A stretch of 54,312 nt of DNA from DATKDU01 sp035512595. GTDB taxonomy: Bacteria > Planctomycetota > Planctomycetia > Pirellulales > Pirellulaceae. The notes below the pieces were generated by a model, which was not told the origin of the DNA, searched no databases, and saw only the letters and a program-made list of their open reading frames with translations. Positions 9,073 to 19,200 of this stretch are shown piece after piece. Where the stretch lies: positions 1 to 54,312 of the forward strand of contig DATKDU010000399.1 in the NCBI GenBank assembly GCA_035512595.1. Reading direction: 5' to 3'. How positions within the stretch are numbered: position 1 is the first letter of the stretch; every line of letters begins with the position of its first letter. The position numbers were made by a program, and so were the translations under genes.

Positions 9073-11580
9073 CTAGTGATTAAACAAAAACTCCTTCGTA
9101 TTGATCAGCGCCCACACGATATCCTCGTAGGCACGTTTCGGATCGTCTTTGTTCTTCTCGATGTGCGCCAAAGCGATGCTCAATTCGTCCGGAGCCGGCG
9201 GTCGCGAGAACGCCAGCAGGTACAGTTCGCGGAGCTTGATCTCGTGCGGCCGGGCCTTGTCGTTTCCGAGAGAAGCCGCGTAGCCATTGCCGGCCGTCAG
9301 CTTCCCTTGAATCTCACCCGAGTTCAAAAGGTGCAGGCTCTGGGCCAGGTTGGCTTCGCTCGATCGCTCGCATTCGCAGGCGCTCGACGCTTCCGGGCGG
9401 CCGAAAACCGTCAGGAAGTACGACTGAAAGCCGTTGTCCGGCAGTTGCACCGCCCGCGTGCCAGCCGGAATGCCATTGAAGGTGGTTTGCGTTCCGGTGA
9501 CCTGATCGATCGCGTCCAGCAGCACCTCGGCATTCAACCGCTTGGGATAGTACCGGGAAAAATTCTGCTTGTCGTCCTGGTTCCATTCGTTCGGCTCGGC
9601 ACTGAGTTGGTACACCTGCGAGTTGGCAATCGTGCGGCACAAGTGCTTCAGGTCGAAGTTGTGATCGACAAAATCCTTGGCCAATGCGTCGAGCAGCTCG
9701 GGATTCGACGCCGGGTTGGTGACCCGCATGTCATCCTCGGGATCGACGAGGCCGCGACCGAAGAAGTGCTTCCAGTAGCGGTTGACCAGCGACTTGGCGA
9801 AGAACGGGTTGTCCTTGGCCCCCATCCAGTCGGCCAATTGTTGCCGTGGATCGATGTCGGCAGCGATCTCCAGCGGCGCGCTCCCCAGGCCGGTCGGCTT
9901 GACACCCTGACCCGTCTTGGGATTGCTGGCCTGGGCGATGCCGCGGCGATGGAAGATGCGCTCACTTCCCTGGACGGCAGCGGGCTTGCGGCCCACCTGG
10001 GCGAAGAACGCGGAAAAGCCGTAATAGTCCTGCTGGCTCCACTTCTCAAACGGATGGTGATGGCAGCGGGCGCACTGGATACGCAGGCCCAGGAAGAGCT
10101 GTGCCGTATCCTCGACTTGTGCCGACTGATCCTTCACCTCGCGATACCAGGCGACGGGGGCGTTCTTCCCCGGCTCGCCGGACGCGGTGAGAATCTCCCG
10201 CACGAACTGGTCGTACGGCTTGTTCTCGTGCAGGCTCTGGCGAATCCAGTCGTAGAAGGCGAAGGTCGAGGGTTTCTCCGCATCCTGCCGCCGCTTGTTG
10301 CGGAGGATCGCGTTCCACTTGTTGGCGAAATAGTCGGCGTAGTCAGTGCTGTCAAGCAAACGGTCGATCAGCGCGGCCCGCTTATTGGGGCTTTGATCGG
10401 CCAGGAATTGCTCCGATTCAGCCAGCGTCGGCAATCGGCCGGCAATGTCGATCGACGCCCGGCGAAGGAATGTCGCGTCGTCGCAGCCGAGGCTCGACGG
10501 CAAGCCCAGCGCCTGAAGCTTCTTGTAGACCAGCTCATCGACGAAATTCTTCGCTGGCGGCAGCTTGTCGGTCTGCACTCCCAGCGGCACCGTGGCGCGA
10601 TACACGCCGACGTGCCCCTGATAGCGGGCCATCACCGCGACGCTGCCAGTGAGCTGGCCGGTCGTCACCAGGCCGGTCACGCTCACCTCAGCCATCTCAG
10701 TGTCGTTGGAATCAAAGGTCGTCGTCCGCGTCACGTCCTCGCTCGTGCCGTCGCTATAGTGGGCGACAACAATGATCTGCTGCGTCGTCTCCCGCTCCAT
10801 CAGCCGTTCGGCCGGCAACACCTCGATGTGTGTCACCTTCGCGTCCGTCTCGCTGCCATACGGCATTCCCTGCTCGACCCACCGCTTCATGAGGCGATAG
10901 GCGGGGGAATCGAACTCGATCCGCTGACCGCCGCCGTGCGGCAAGCGGGCGGATGCTTTCATGAGCAGCAGGCTCTGGTCGGCAGCGGCTGGAAAGAGCC
11001 GGCGTCCTTTGCCTTCGCGGACCAGGTATTCATAGTCTTCCTGCGGCTCAAAGCCGAGGAGGGACAGGCGGAAGCCGTTTTGGCCGCCGCTCTTGCCGTG
11101 GCAGCCGCCGCCGTTGCAACTGTACTTGGTGAAGATCGGCGTGATCTGATTGGCGAAGTTGATCGGCTTGTCGCTGACGAGATCCTTCACGATCACGTTG
11201 ACCGTCGCTTCGATCCCCGCTTCCGCGACCACCTTCACTGCCGCTTGCCCCTCGGCAATCGGCGTCACCAGGCCCGTGCTATCGACGGCGATAATGCCGG
11301 CGGGGGCCGCTTCGTAGGTGCTCTTGCGGGTCAGGTCGCGCGTCTGGCCGCTGTCGAAGCCGCCCGTCACGACGAGCTGCTGAACCGCATCCCGCCCCGA
11401 GAGGGGGACGATGCCGTCCTTCACGCGGCCGGAATCGACGGCAATCGAAACCAGCTTGCCGGGGTCACCCAGCCCCGGCGCCGTGGGTTTGGCGGGGGTT
11501 TCTTGGGCGAAGGAGAGTAAACAAACGGCGGGGGCGATCAGTGCGGCCAGGGGAAGGGCCGCGGTGGGATAGCGTCGCAT
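9073..11580 (-). CDS. DUF1549/DUF1553 domain protein with Ig-like (Big2) and PSCyt1-type heme region
   Basis: An 835-residue exported protein of the planctomycete DUF1549/DUF1553 family. The start at 11580 follows GAGAAGGGAACC and begins a signal peptide (MRRYPTAALPLAALIAPAVC). Residues about 30-140 look like a bacterial Ig-like repeat (VDSTGLVTPIAEGQAAVKVV). A heme-like CNGGGCH (CX4CH) lies at residue 155, within the PSCyt1-type segment. A second Ig-like repeat (about 260-340) precedes DUF1549 (about 355-570), which holds CARCHHHPFEKW at residue 503. DUF1553 (about 620-830) contains the family hallmark NPFFAKSLVNRYWKHFFGRG. The biochemical role is not established; the family is linked by context to polysaccharide degradation or electron transfer. 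It heads a three-gene minus-strand set. Confidence 0.92.
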   Translation of the reverse strand: MRRYPTAALPLAALIAPAVCLLSFAQETPAKPTAPGLGDPGKLVSIAVDSGRVKDGIVPLSGRDAVQQLVVTGGFDSGQTRDLTRKSTYEAAPAGIIAVDSTGLVTPIAEGQAAVKVVAEAGIEATVNVIVKDLVSDKPINFANQITPIFTKYSCNGGGCHGKSGGQNGFRLSLLGFEPQEDYEYLVREGKGRRLFPAAADQSLLLMKASARLPHGGGQRIEFDSPAYRLMKRWVEQGMPYGSETDAKVTHIEVLPAERLMERETTQQIIVVAHYSDGTSEDVTRTTTFDSNDTEMAEVSVTGLVTTGQLTGSVAVMARYQGHVGVYRATVPLGVQTDKLPPAKNFVDELVYKKLQALGLPSSLGCDDATFLRRASIDIAGRLPTLAESEQFLADQSPNKRAALIDRLLDSTDYADYFANKWNAILRNKRRQDAEKPSTFAFYDWIRQSLHENKPYDQFVREILTASGEPGKNAPVAWYREVKDQSAQVEDTAQLFLGLRIQCARCHHHPFEKWSQQDYYGFSAFFAQVGRKPAAVQGSERIFHRRGIAQASNPKTGQGVKPTGLGSAPLEIAADIDPRQQLADWMGAKDNPFFAKSLVNRYWKHFFGRGLVDPEDDMRVTNPASNPELLDALAKDFVDHNFDLKHLCRTIANSQVYQLSAEPNEWNQDDKQNFSRYYPKRLNAEVLLDAIDQVTGTQTTFNGIPAGTRAVQLPDNGFQSYFLTVFGRPEASSACECERSSEANLAQSLHLLNSGEIQGKLTAGNGYAASLGNDKARPHEIKLRELYLLAFSRPPAPDELSIALAHIEKNKDDPKRAYEDIVWALINTKEFLFNH

Positions 11581-11873
11581 GGTTCCCTTCTCGTTGTCAT
11601 ATAAGGAGTAACGTCCATCTAAAAGCCATGCTACTGAGGCCTGGATTATCGCCGGTTTCGGCGCGGAATGCAAGCAAACTTCAACATCCGTTGATGGGTT
11701 ATCGGAAAAATCCTTGACTACCTATGGCCGGCGGACGGGGGAAGGTAACGGTTTTCGGAGTTAAGTTCCGGGTTCCGGCTCTGGGTTTCGAGTTCGAGAC
11801 GGAATTCCCCCTACGGTTTACTCCGTACTTGGTACCCGGCAAGCCCGAAACACCAAACCCGGAGCGCGGAACC
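11581..11873. other. Spacer with degenerate low-complexity words, no gene seen
   Basis: About 290 bases between the DUF1549/DUF1553 gene and the PQQ-like gene. The region 11755-11870 contains words such as CCGGGTTCCGG and ACCCGG that resemble the heptamer arrays near 30.3 kb, but no ordered tandem array. The promoter of the downstream minus-strand set should be in its left part; I see no clear boxes. Confidence 0.4.
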
Positions 11874-13211
11874 TCAGTTCCCCAAACCATACAAATGCCT
11901 CTCCCCTCGCAGAAACATCTCCTTACCCGCAATGGCCGCCGAGGCGCTGACCGGCTCTGACAGCCGATTCAGCGCCAGGACACGCGGAATCTCGCCGCGG
12001 CCCAGCACGATCGTCGTCCCGTCCAGGTCGGTGACGTAAATTCGACCCGCGGCAGCCACAGGCGAGGCATAAATGCTCTTGATTCCGTGGAGTCGGAACG
12101 CGCCGGGACGGTCTTCGCCGCTGACCGCATCAACACGGGAGAGAACCCCCTGGTAATGGGTGAGGTAATAGAGTGCGCCGTCATAGAGCAGCGGCGAGGG
12201 GACATAGGGAGTGCCGCGGAACCGGTTCCAGGCAATGCGGTCGCTGTGGGTGATGTCTCCGGCGGCCCCTTCGAGCAATATTGCAAGCAAGGCCCGCTTG
12301 TCGTAACTGGAGCCGGCAAAGACCATCCGGCCGTCGGAAACGGGCGAAGCCACGATGTTGCTGGACAGGCCGCCGCATTCCCAGATCACTTTGCCCGTGG
12401 CCAGCTCGTACCCGCGGATGCGGCTGGTCCCGCTGATGATGAGCTGCGGCATTCCGGCGTGCTCGACAATGATCGGCGAGGCCCAACTCGTCACCTCATC
12501 GCGCTGGAGTTTCCACTTTTGCTTGCCGGTCCGTTTGTCGAGGGCGACGACGAACGATTTTCCCTCGTGGTCCCAGTTGATGACCAGCGTGTCTTTATAG
12601 AGTGCCGGCGAGCTTCCTTCGCCGTGGCCGTGCAGCGACTGCATCGGCCCGAAATCGGCCTCCCAGATCAGCTTGCCGTTCAGATCCAGGCAATACAGTC
12701 CGAACGATCCGAAGAAGGCAAATACATGTTCGCCGTCGGTCGCCGGCGAGTTCGACGCCAGACTGGCCGTGTGGTGCCCCTGCTCGTGTGGCAGTGCCTC
12801 GCGAAGCGTCTTCTGCCAAGCGATCTTGCCGCTGGCCCGATCGACCGCCAGCGCGACGAACTTGTGGCGATGGGTGACCGGCAAGTTATCGTGATTGCCC
12901 GGTGCTTTGCTCGGCCGCGGCGGCAGCGCGTCGCCGAAAGGAATTGCCGTCGTGAGAAAGACGCGATTCCCCCAAACAACCGGTGTCGAAAGCCCGCGTC
13001 CGGGAATCGGCGTCTTCCAGCGAATGCCGGTACCGTCCTCTTCGTTCCACACCAGCGGGGGATCGGCGTCAGGCGATTCGCCGGTGCTCAGCGGCCCGCG
13101 CCACTGCCCCCAATTGGCCCGGGATTCAACGGCCGGCGGCGGCGCTGCACGCGCCAGCGTGACAAGCAGGGCGGCAAGTGCCGCGGCGAACATTCCTCGG
13201 ACACTGTTCAT
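11874..13211 (-). CDS. PQQ-like beta-propeller repeat protein
   Basis: A 445-residue exported protein with a signal peptide (MNSVRGMFAAALAALLVTLARA). It begins with the WGQWRGPLSTGES motif, seen at the start of many planctomycete PQQ-binding-like beta-propeller proteins. Propeller blades of the form VVWGNRVFLTT, ALDKRTGKQKWKL, YELATGKVIWECGG and IYVTDLDGTTIVL repeat through the chain. Such proteins resemble BamB or quinoprotein alcohol dehydrogenases, but the calcium and PQQ ligands and catalytic Asp of true dehydrogenases are not evident, so enzymatic activity is uncertain. It stands between two unrelated minus-strand genes, and its start is 38 bases from the end of the glucan synthase gene, so read-through from there is possible. 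Confidence 0.88.
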   Translation of the reverse strand: MNSVRGMFAAALAALLVTLARAAPPPAVESRANWGQWRGPLSTGESPDADPPLVWNEEDGTGIRWKTPIPGRGLSTPVVWGNRVFLTTAIPFGDALPPRPSKAPGNHDNLPVTHRHKFVALAVDRASGKIAWQKTLREALPHEQGHHTASLASNSPATDGEHVFAFFGSFGLYCLDLNGKLIWEADFGPMQSLHGHGEGSSPALYKDTLVINWDHEGKSFVVALDKRTGKQKWKLQRDEVTSWASPIIVEHAGMPQLIISGTSRIRGYELATGKVIWECGGLSSNIVASPVSDGRMVFAGSSYDKRALLAILLEGAAGDITHSDRIAWNRFRGTPYVPSPLLYDGALYYLTHYQGVLSRVDAVSGEDRPGAFRLHGIKSIYASPVAAAGRIYVTDLDGTTIVLGRGEIPRVLALNRLSEPVSASAAIAGKEMFLRGERHLYGLGN

Positions 13212-13249
13212 TTTCGCTCCTCCGCGCAGGCCGCTCCCACAACTTGCGT

Positions 13250-16200
13250 TCAGTCCTTCTCTAGCACGGGCTCGGATGCCGCGACCGGATGGGTTTGTGG
13301 TGTGATGTGGATCTCGTGCAAATCACCGTCTTCTATGAGTTCAATCTCGATGTGAGCGTTCGCCGCCGGGCCATTGCGGCTGACGATGAATTTCCAGGTG
13401 GTGCGGCCGCGACGGAACGTCAACTCGAATCCGGGCCAGCTTGAAGGCAGCAGCGGGCGCAGGCGGAGGCGGTTTCCGCGCAGCTCCAGGCCCAGCATCG
13501 ACTCGAGGGCCACGCGATACATCCAGGACGCCGAGCCGGTGTACCACGTCCAGCCGCCGCGGCCGACGTGCGGAGGCACGCCATAAACGTCGGCAGCGAC
13601 CACATAGGGCTCGACCTGGTACTGGGCAACCCCCGCCGAGGTCGCCGCGTGATGCACCGGATTGATCAGGTCATAGATGGCAAGTGCGTCGTCGATCCGG
13701 CCCACCTGGGCCAGCGCCTGGATCAGCCAGGTCGCGGCGTGCGTGTACTGCCCGCCATTCTCGCGAATGCCGGGCAGGTAGCCTTTGACGTAACCCGGGT
13801 CGAGATTCGTCTGGTCCAGGGGGGGCGTGAAGAGGAGCACCAGTTGCTCGTCGCGCTTCACGAGCTGTTTCAGGACGGCGCGAAGCGCCTGATCCGTACG
13901 ATCGCTCTCGGCGCCGGCCATCACTGCCCACGTCTGAGCGATGGAATCGATCTGGCATTCGTCATTCTGGGTGGAGCCGAGTGGCGTTCCGTCGTCGAAG
14001 TACGCCCGGCGATACCACTGGCCGTCCCAGGCCGTCTGTTCCAGTGCCAGTCGCAGGGCGTCGGCTCGGGTTTCCCATTCGCTGGCGAGGGGATCGTCGC
14101 CGCGGGCCCGCATGAGCGGGATGAACTCGCGCAGCAGCACCAGCAAAAACCAGCCGACCCACACGCTTTCCCCGCGCCCCTCCTCGCCGATGCGGTTGAA
14201 CCCGTCGTTCCAATCGCCGCAGCCGATCAGCGGCAGGCCGTGCGGGCCGGCGGTGAAGCCTTTGGCGATCGCCCGCTTGCAATGCTCGTAGAGCGAGTCT
14301 TGCTCGACCGTCGCCGTCGGCAACTCGTACCGTTCCTGCTCGTGCGCAGCGAGGGGGGGCGAGCGGACGAATGGCGCGGCGTCGTCGAGCACCGCCGCGT
14401 CCCCCGTGATGCGAACGTAGTGACACACCGCCAGCGGCAGCCACAGCAAATCATCGGAAAACCGGGTGCGCGTGCCGCGACCGGCCGGCGGATGCCACCA
14501 GTGCTGCACATCCCCCTCTGGGAATTGCCGCGCCGCTGCTCGTAGCAGGTGGTCGCGCGCGGTCTGCGGCTGGCTATAGACCAGCGCCATCGAATCCTGC
14601 AATTGATCGCGGAATCCGTACGCGCCTCCCGACTGGTAAAAGGAAGAGCGGCCCCACATCCGGCAACTGGCCGTCTGGTAAAGCAGCCAGCGATTCACGA
14701 GCAGGTCGAGCGCGCGGTTGGGGGTCTTGACCTGCACGGCGCCGAGCAGAGCATCCCATCCAGCGGCCGTTTCGTCGCACGCCCGCTGCACGGCTTGGGG
14801 ACTGGCATAGCGCGCCAACAATTGGCGGAGATGCTCGGGGTTGTCGGCGGCTCCCAGCAGGAACACCACTTCAGCCTCCGCGCCCGAGAGCAATCGCCGC
14901 GTCGTCTGGACGACACCGCAAGGGTCCAGTCCCGGACCACTGGCGCCGGACAATTGCGCCTGATCGAGCGCCAGCGGCCGGCGCACGTCGCCGTTGCGGC
15001 CCAGGAATTCCGTGCGATCGCACGTGAAGCTTCGCTGCTGGCCCAGCACGTGCAGAAAGGCGACCTGCTCCCCCAGCTCCGGGTGATACGGATTCCGCAC
15101 GAGCAGTGCGCCCGTCGCCGCATCGACCTCGGTTTGCAGGTGCAACTGCGTCTGTTCGCGGCAGACGCCGAGCACCCACTCGGCAAAGTACGTCAGCGAC
15201 AGCGTCCGTTCCGCCGGGCCGGCGTTGGTCAGGCGGACGCGCACGAACTTGACCGGATCGGCGGGGGCGATCGAGACCAGGACTTCGTGGTCGATCCCCG
15301 CCGCATGGTGTACGAACCGCGAGTAACCCTGTCCATGCTGGATCCAATAGTCCCCCGCATCGCGGAGAACGGCGGGCAGCGGGGACCAGGTCTGCCCCGT
15401 CGTTTCATCGCGAATGTACAGCGCCTCGGAAGGCGGATCGCCGACGGGATCGTTCGACCAGGAGGTGAGCTTGTTCTCGCGGCTGTTGGCAAACCAGGTG
15501 AATCCGCAGCCGGATTCCGTGACGAGCGTCCCCAGCACCGGATTGGCAATCACGTTCGACCACGGCATCGGCGTGGCCCGATCATTGGTCAGGAGGATGT
15601 GGTACTCGCGGCCGCCTGCCGCAAAGCCGCCATAGCCGTTCCAGAACTCGAGTTTCGCGATTCCACGCTCGCGGCTCAAGCGCGCTGATGCGGGTGTGGG
15701 CGGCGCGGCCATCGCCTGGCGTTTTTGCGCCGCGACAAAGCGCTGCGCAGGCGGGCGGCGAGGAGTTGTCGAGGGTGTTGCCGGCCGATCCCATTGCTGG
15801 GCCAGCGACCCGTGCTCGCCGTGAAAGACGACTGATGCCGCGGCCTCGAGCAGCACCTTTTCCTCCCTGGGCAACTGCGCCCCGCGGAGCAGATAAATCG
15901 CTCCTCCTCGCTGGGGCATCCGCGGCGCCTCCTCGAGCAGCGTGACAAGTTGCTCGTGCAGCGCGTCGAGATAGCTGCCCGGATAATCGTTGAGCACCAC
16001 CACATCAACGCCCAGCCCGTGCGACGTCCAGTAGGCGTGGGCCGATAACAGCTCCCGCACATGGTCCGCATGCTCCGTCTGCGTCACGTGAATCAGCACG
16101 ATGGGCAAGTCGCCCGAAATGCCGTGCCGCCAGAGGCCGCTTTGGCCCAAGCGGTTGGATCGGATCAATTCGTGCGCGCCGCGGCGGGTGGGGTCGGGAT

Positions 16201-19200
16201 AGAGCAGCGCGGCGGCGATCCGCTGATAGAAGTGCGACTTCGCGGGCGAGAGGTGCAGATGGCGGAGTTCCACCTGGTGATAGGCCCAAGCCAACTCGAA
16301 CGCCCGATGCACGCCGCGGAAGTCGTGATACTGGTCGGCCAGCGCCAGCGCTTCCTCGCGGCTGCTGGCCAAAGCCGTCGTCAGCCCGAGTGTCACGGAT
16401 TCATGAGGGCGGACCGTCACCGTCACCCGTAGGGAAAAGATCGGATCGAGCACCGCGCCCACCTGTCCGCTCAGCCGGGCCCCCGGATCGAGCGCCGCGG
16501 GCTCGCGCGGCGAGCGCCCGCGCCCTAAAAACTCCTGGCGGCTCGTCTCGTACTGAATCGAACCAGCCGGATTCTCGCTGCAGGCCAAAGCGTGGACCGC
16601 GTAGAGCGCAGGCTGCCGTGAATCGCGGGGCCGCCGCCGGGCGATCAAGGCCGTTTCCTCGGCAATGTACTCCGTCTCGATGAACAGCTTCTGAAAGGCC
16701 GGATGGGCCACATCGGCGCCTTGCGTGTTGAGAGCGATCTCGGCATAGCTCGTCACTTCCACCTGCCGCGGATGCGAGCCGTGGTTGGTAAGCGTGAGCT
16801 GGCGGACTTCGGCGTTGTTCTCCGGCGAGACCGTGATCTCCAGGAGCGTATCGAGCTCGCCGTCGCGGCGCAGGAACTGGGCTTTGTCGATGGAATAAAT
16901 GACTTCGTAAGCGTCTGGCGCCGCGCAGGAGGGCTGATACGTTGCCGACCAGACTGCCCCCGATCGTACGTCGCGGAGGTAGAGGAATTGGCCCCAGTTG
17001 TCGCAGGTCGTGTCGGGTCGCCAGCGCGTCACCGCGATGTCGCGCCAGCGGCTGTAACTGCCGCCGCTATTGGTGACCATCACCGAATACTGTCCATTGG
17101 CGAGCAGGTGCGTGCGCGGGGTTTGCGTTTGCACGCCCACCAGCCGGCGACTGACCAGCTCGTCGTCGGTGACGGGAACTTCCACGACGGCTGCTTCGTC
17201 GGCGTGCGGCTCGACCAGCGGCGCGCTGGCGGGGATTCGCTCCTGGAGCAACAGTTCGGTCGAGCGCGCCAGCGGATGGCGGTTGAACCGCCGGCGGATG
17301 CAGCCATCGAGCAGCAGGTTGCTCATCGCCAGCATGCTCATTCCCTGGTGGTGGGCCATGTAGCAGCGCACGACGATCGACCGCTTGCCCGCCGGTACCC
17401 GCTGCGGCGAATAGTCCAGCGCGTCGTACAGGCCCCACGGCCCCAGTGCCCCCTCGCGAACCAGGTGGTGAAGGTTCGCCACGGCTCCTTCCGGATCAAC
17501 CTCCAGGGCCAGCATGGTCGAATAGGGCGAGACGACCAAATCCTCGCCCAGCCCGCGCTTGAGCCCCAGTCTCGGCACTCCAAACGACCGGTAGTGATAG
17601 TCGGCGTTGGCGGCCAGCGCTCCATACGCCGACTCCGACACCCCCCAAGGGACGCCTTGCGCCAGGCCGTACTCTTGCTGGCGGGCGACCGCACCGCGGC
17701 AACTATGGCTCAGCAGCGACCCCTCGTAGCCCTGTTGAAAGAGCGGCGGCATGAGGTACTCGAACATCGTCCCGCCCCAGGAGAGCAGTACGCTTTGGCC
17801 TCCCAACTGCGTCAGTTGGCGGCCAAGCTGAAACCAGTGCCGCGGCTCCGCATCCCCCTTGGCGATCGCCAGGTAACTCGCCAGGCGGGCTTCGGAGCAG
17901 AGCATGTCATAGTGGGAACGATCGAGTTTTTCATCTTCCAGGTTGAATCCGATCGAGAACAGCCGTCGCCGCGCGTTGTAGAGGAACCGGAAGTCCATCT
18001 CCAGAGCCGTGCGCTCCATTTGCTGTGCCAGTCGCTCCAGACGCCGATCCAGCTCCAGCGCGGCCTGGCTGCCCGCTTCGAGCGCCACTGCCAGTGCGTC
18101 GAGCCAGGCGATCGCGGCGGCGAGGCTTTCGTCCGGCAATTCGCCCGCCAGTTGCTGCCGCAGCGCATGCAAATGCGCCCCAGAAGCTGCCGCTGCGATC
18201 AGGTTGGCCGGCGTCGTCCGCTCGCTGAGATGTTGAACCAGCTCGCGCCATTTTTGTTGACTTTCGCCGCCGATGCCTTGCCAGGGCAGGGCGGGGATTG
18301 ACGCAGCATTCGTCGGCGGCTGGTCCCGCGTTAACTGCGCGACCATTGCGGCCCAGGGAAACAACAGCCGACCGTCATCTTGAATGCTCGCGATCCAGCG
18401 CAGCAGGTTTTCGACCTTCGTCACGGCATCCGTTGCCGGAACGTCGCGCGACGAGCGGATTTCGTCGAGACGCGCTCGCAGCAGCGCGGCATCAGCCTCC
18501 AATTGATGGAGCAGGAGGTGCCAAGCTAGGGGGTCGCTGGGCGGGGATGGACGGTGCTGAGCGATCCGCTCCAGCGCGTGGCAGAGGTCGCTGATCGGCG
18601 TGCTGGATGGCAACGCTGCGAGCGCCTGACGGGCGACAGCGATCGTGTCTTGCAGTCCTTGCCACAGCGCTGGACCGAGCACGGGCGCCGTGCGCAGCTC
18701 CGCGATCCCTTGCCGCACGGTCAACAGACAGGCGGCGAGATTGCCGCTATCGACGGTGGAGACGTAGCGCGGGAAGAGCGGTTTGAGGGTCAGCGTATCG
18801 TACCAGTTGTAAAAGTGCCCGCGCAGGCGATCGAGCCGCAGCCAATTGCCCAGGCTGCGCTCCCACGTCTCCGTCACCGCGCAGAGACCGACAAATCCGA
18901 AGTCGCGCGCCGTCAGTGCCGACGCCAGAAACAGCCCTTCATTCGTGGGGGACACGCGATGGGCGATTTTTTCCTGCGGATACTCCTGCAGGTTGTCGGG
19001 CGGCAGCCAGTGATCCTCGGCTCCGACGTACTTCTCAAAAAACGCCCAGGTCTTGCAGGCCAAGATTCTCAGCCAGCCCTGCTGCTCCTCGGAAAGCGTG
19101 GACATGCGGCGGCGCAGCGGCAAGCTGATCCAATGGGCCAAAAGGGGTGAGACCAGCCACAGCGCGGCAATCGGCAGCGCCAGCCAGCGCGCTTCCGGTC

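Noticed and set aside
9076..11520. Plus-strand frame of 814 residues opposite the DUF1549/DUF1553 gene
   Set aside because: The minus strand carries all family motifs; the opposite frame is a compositional shadow.
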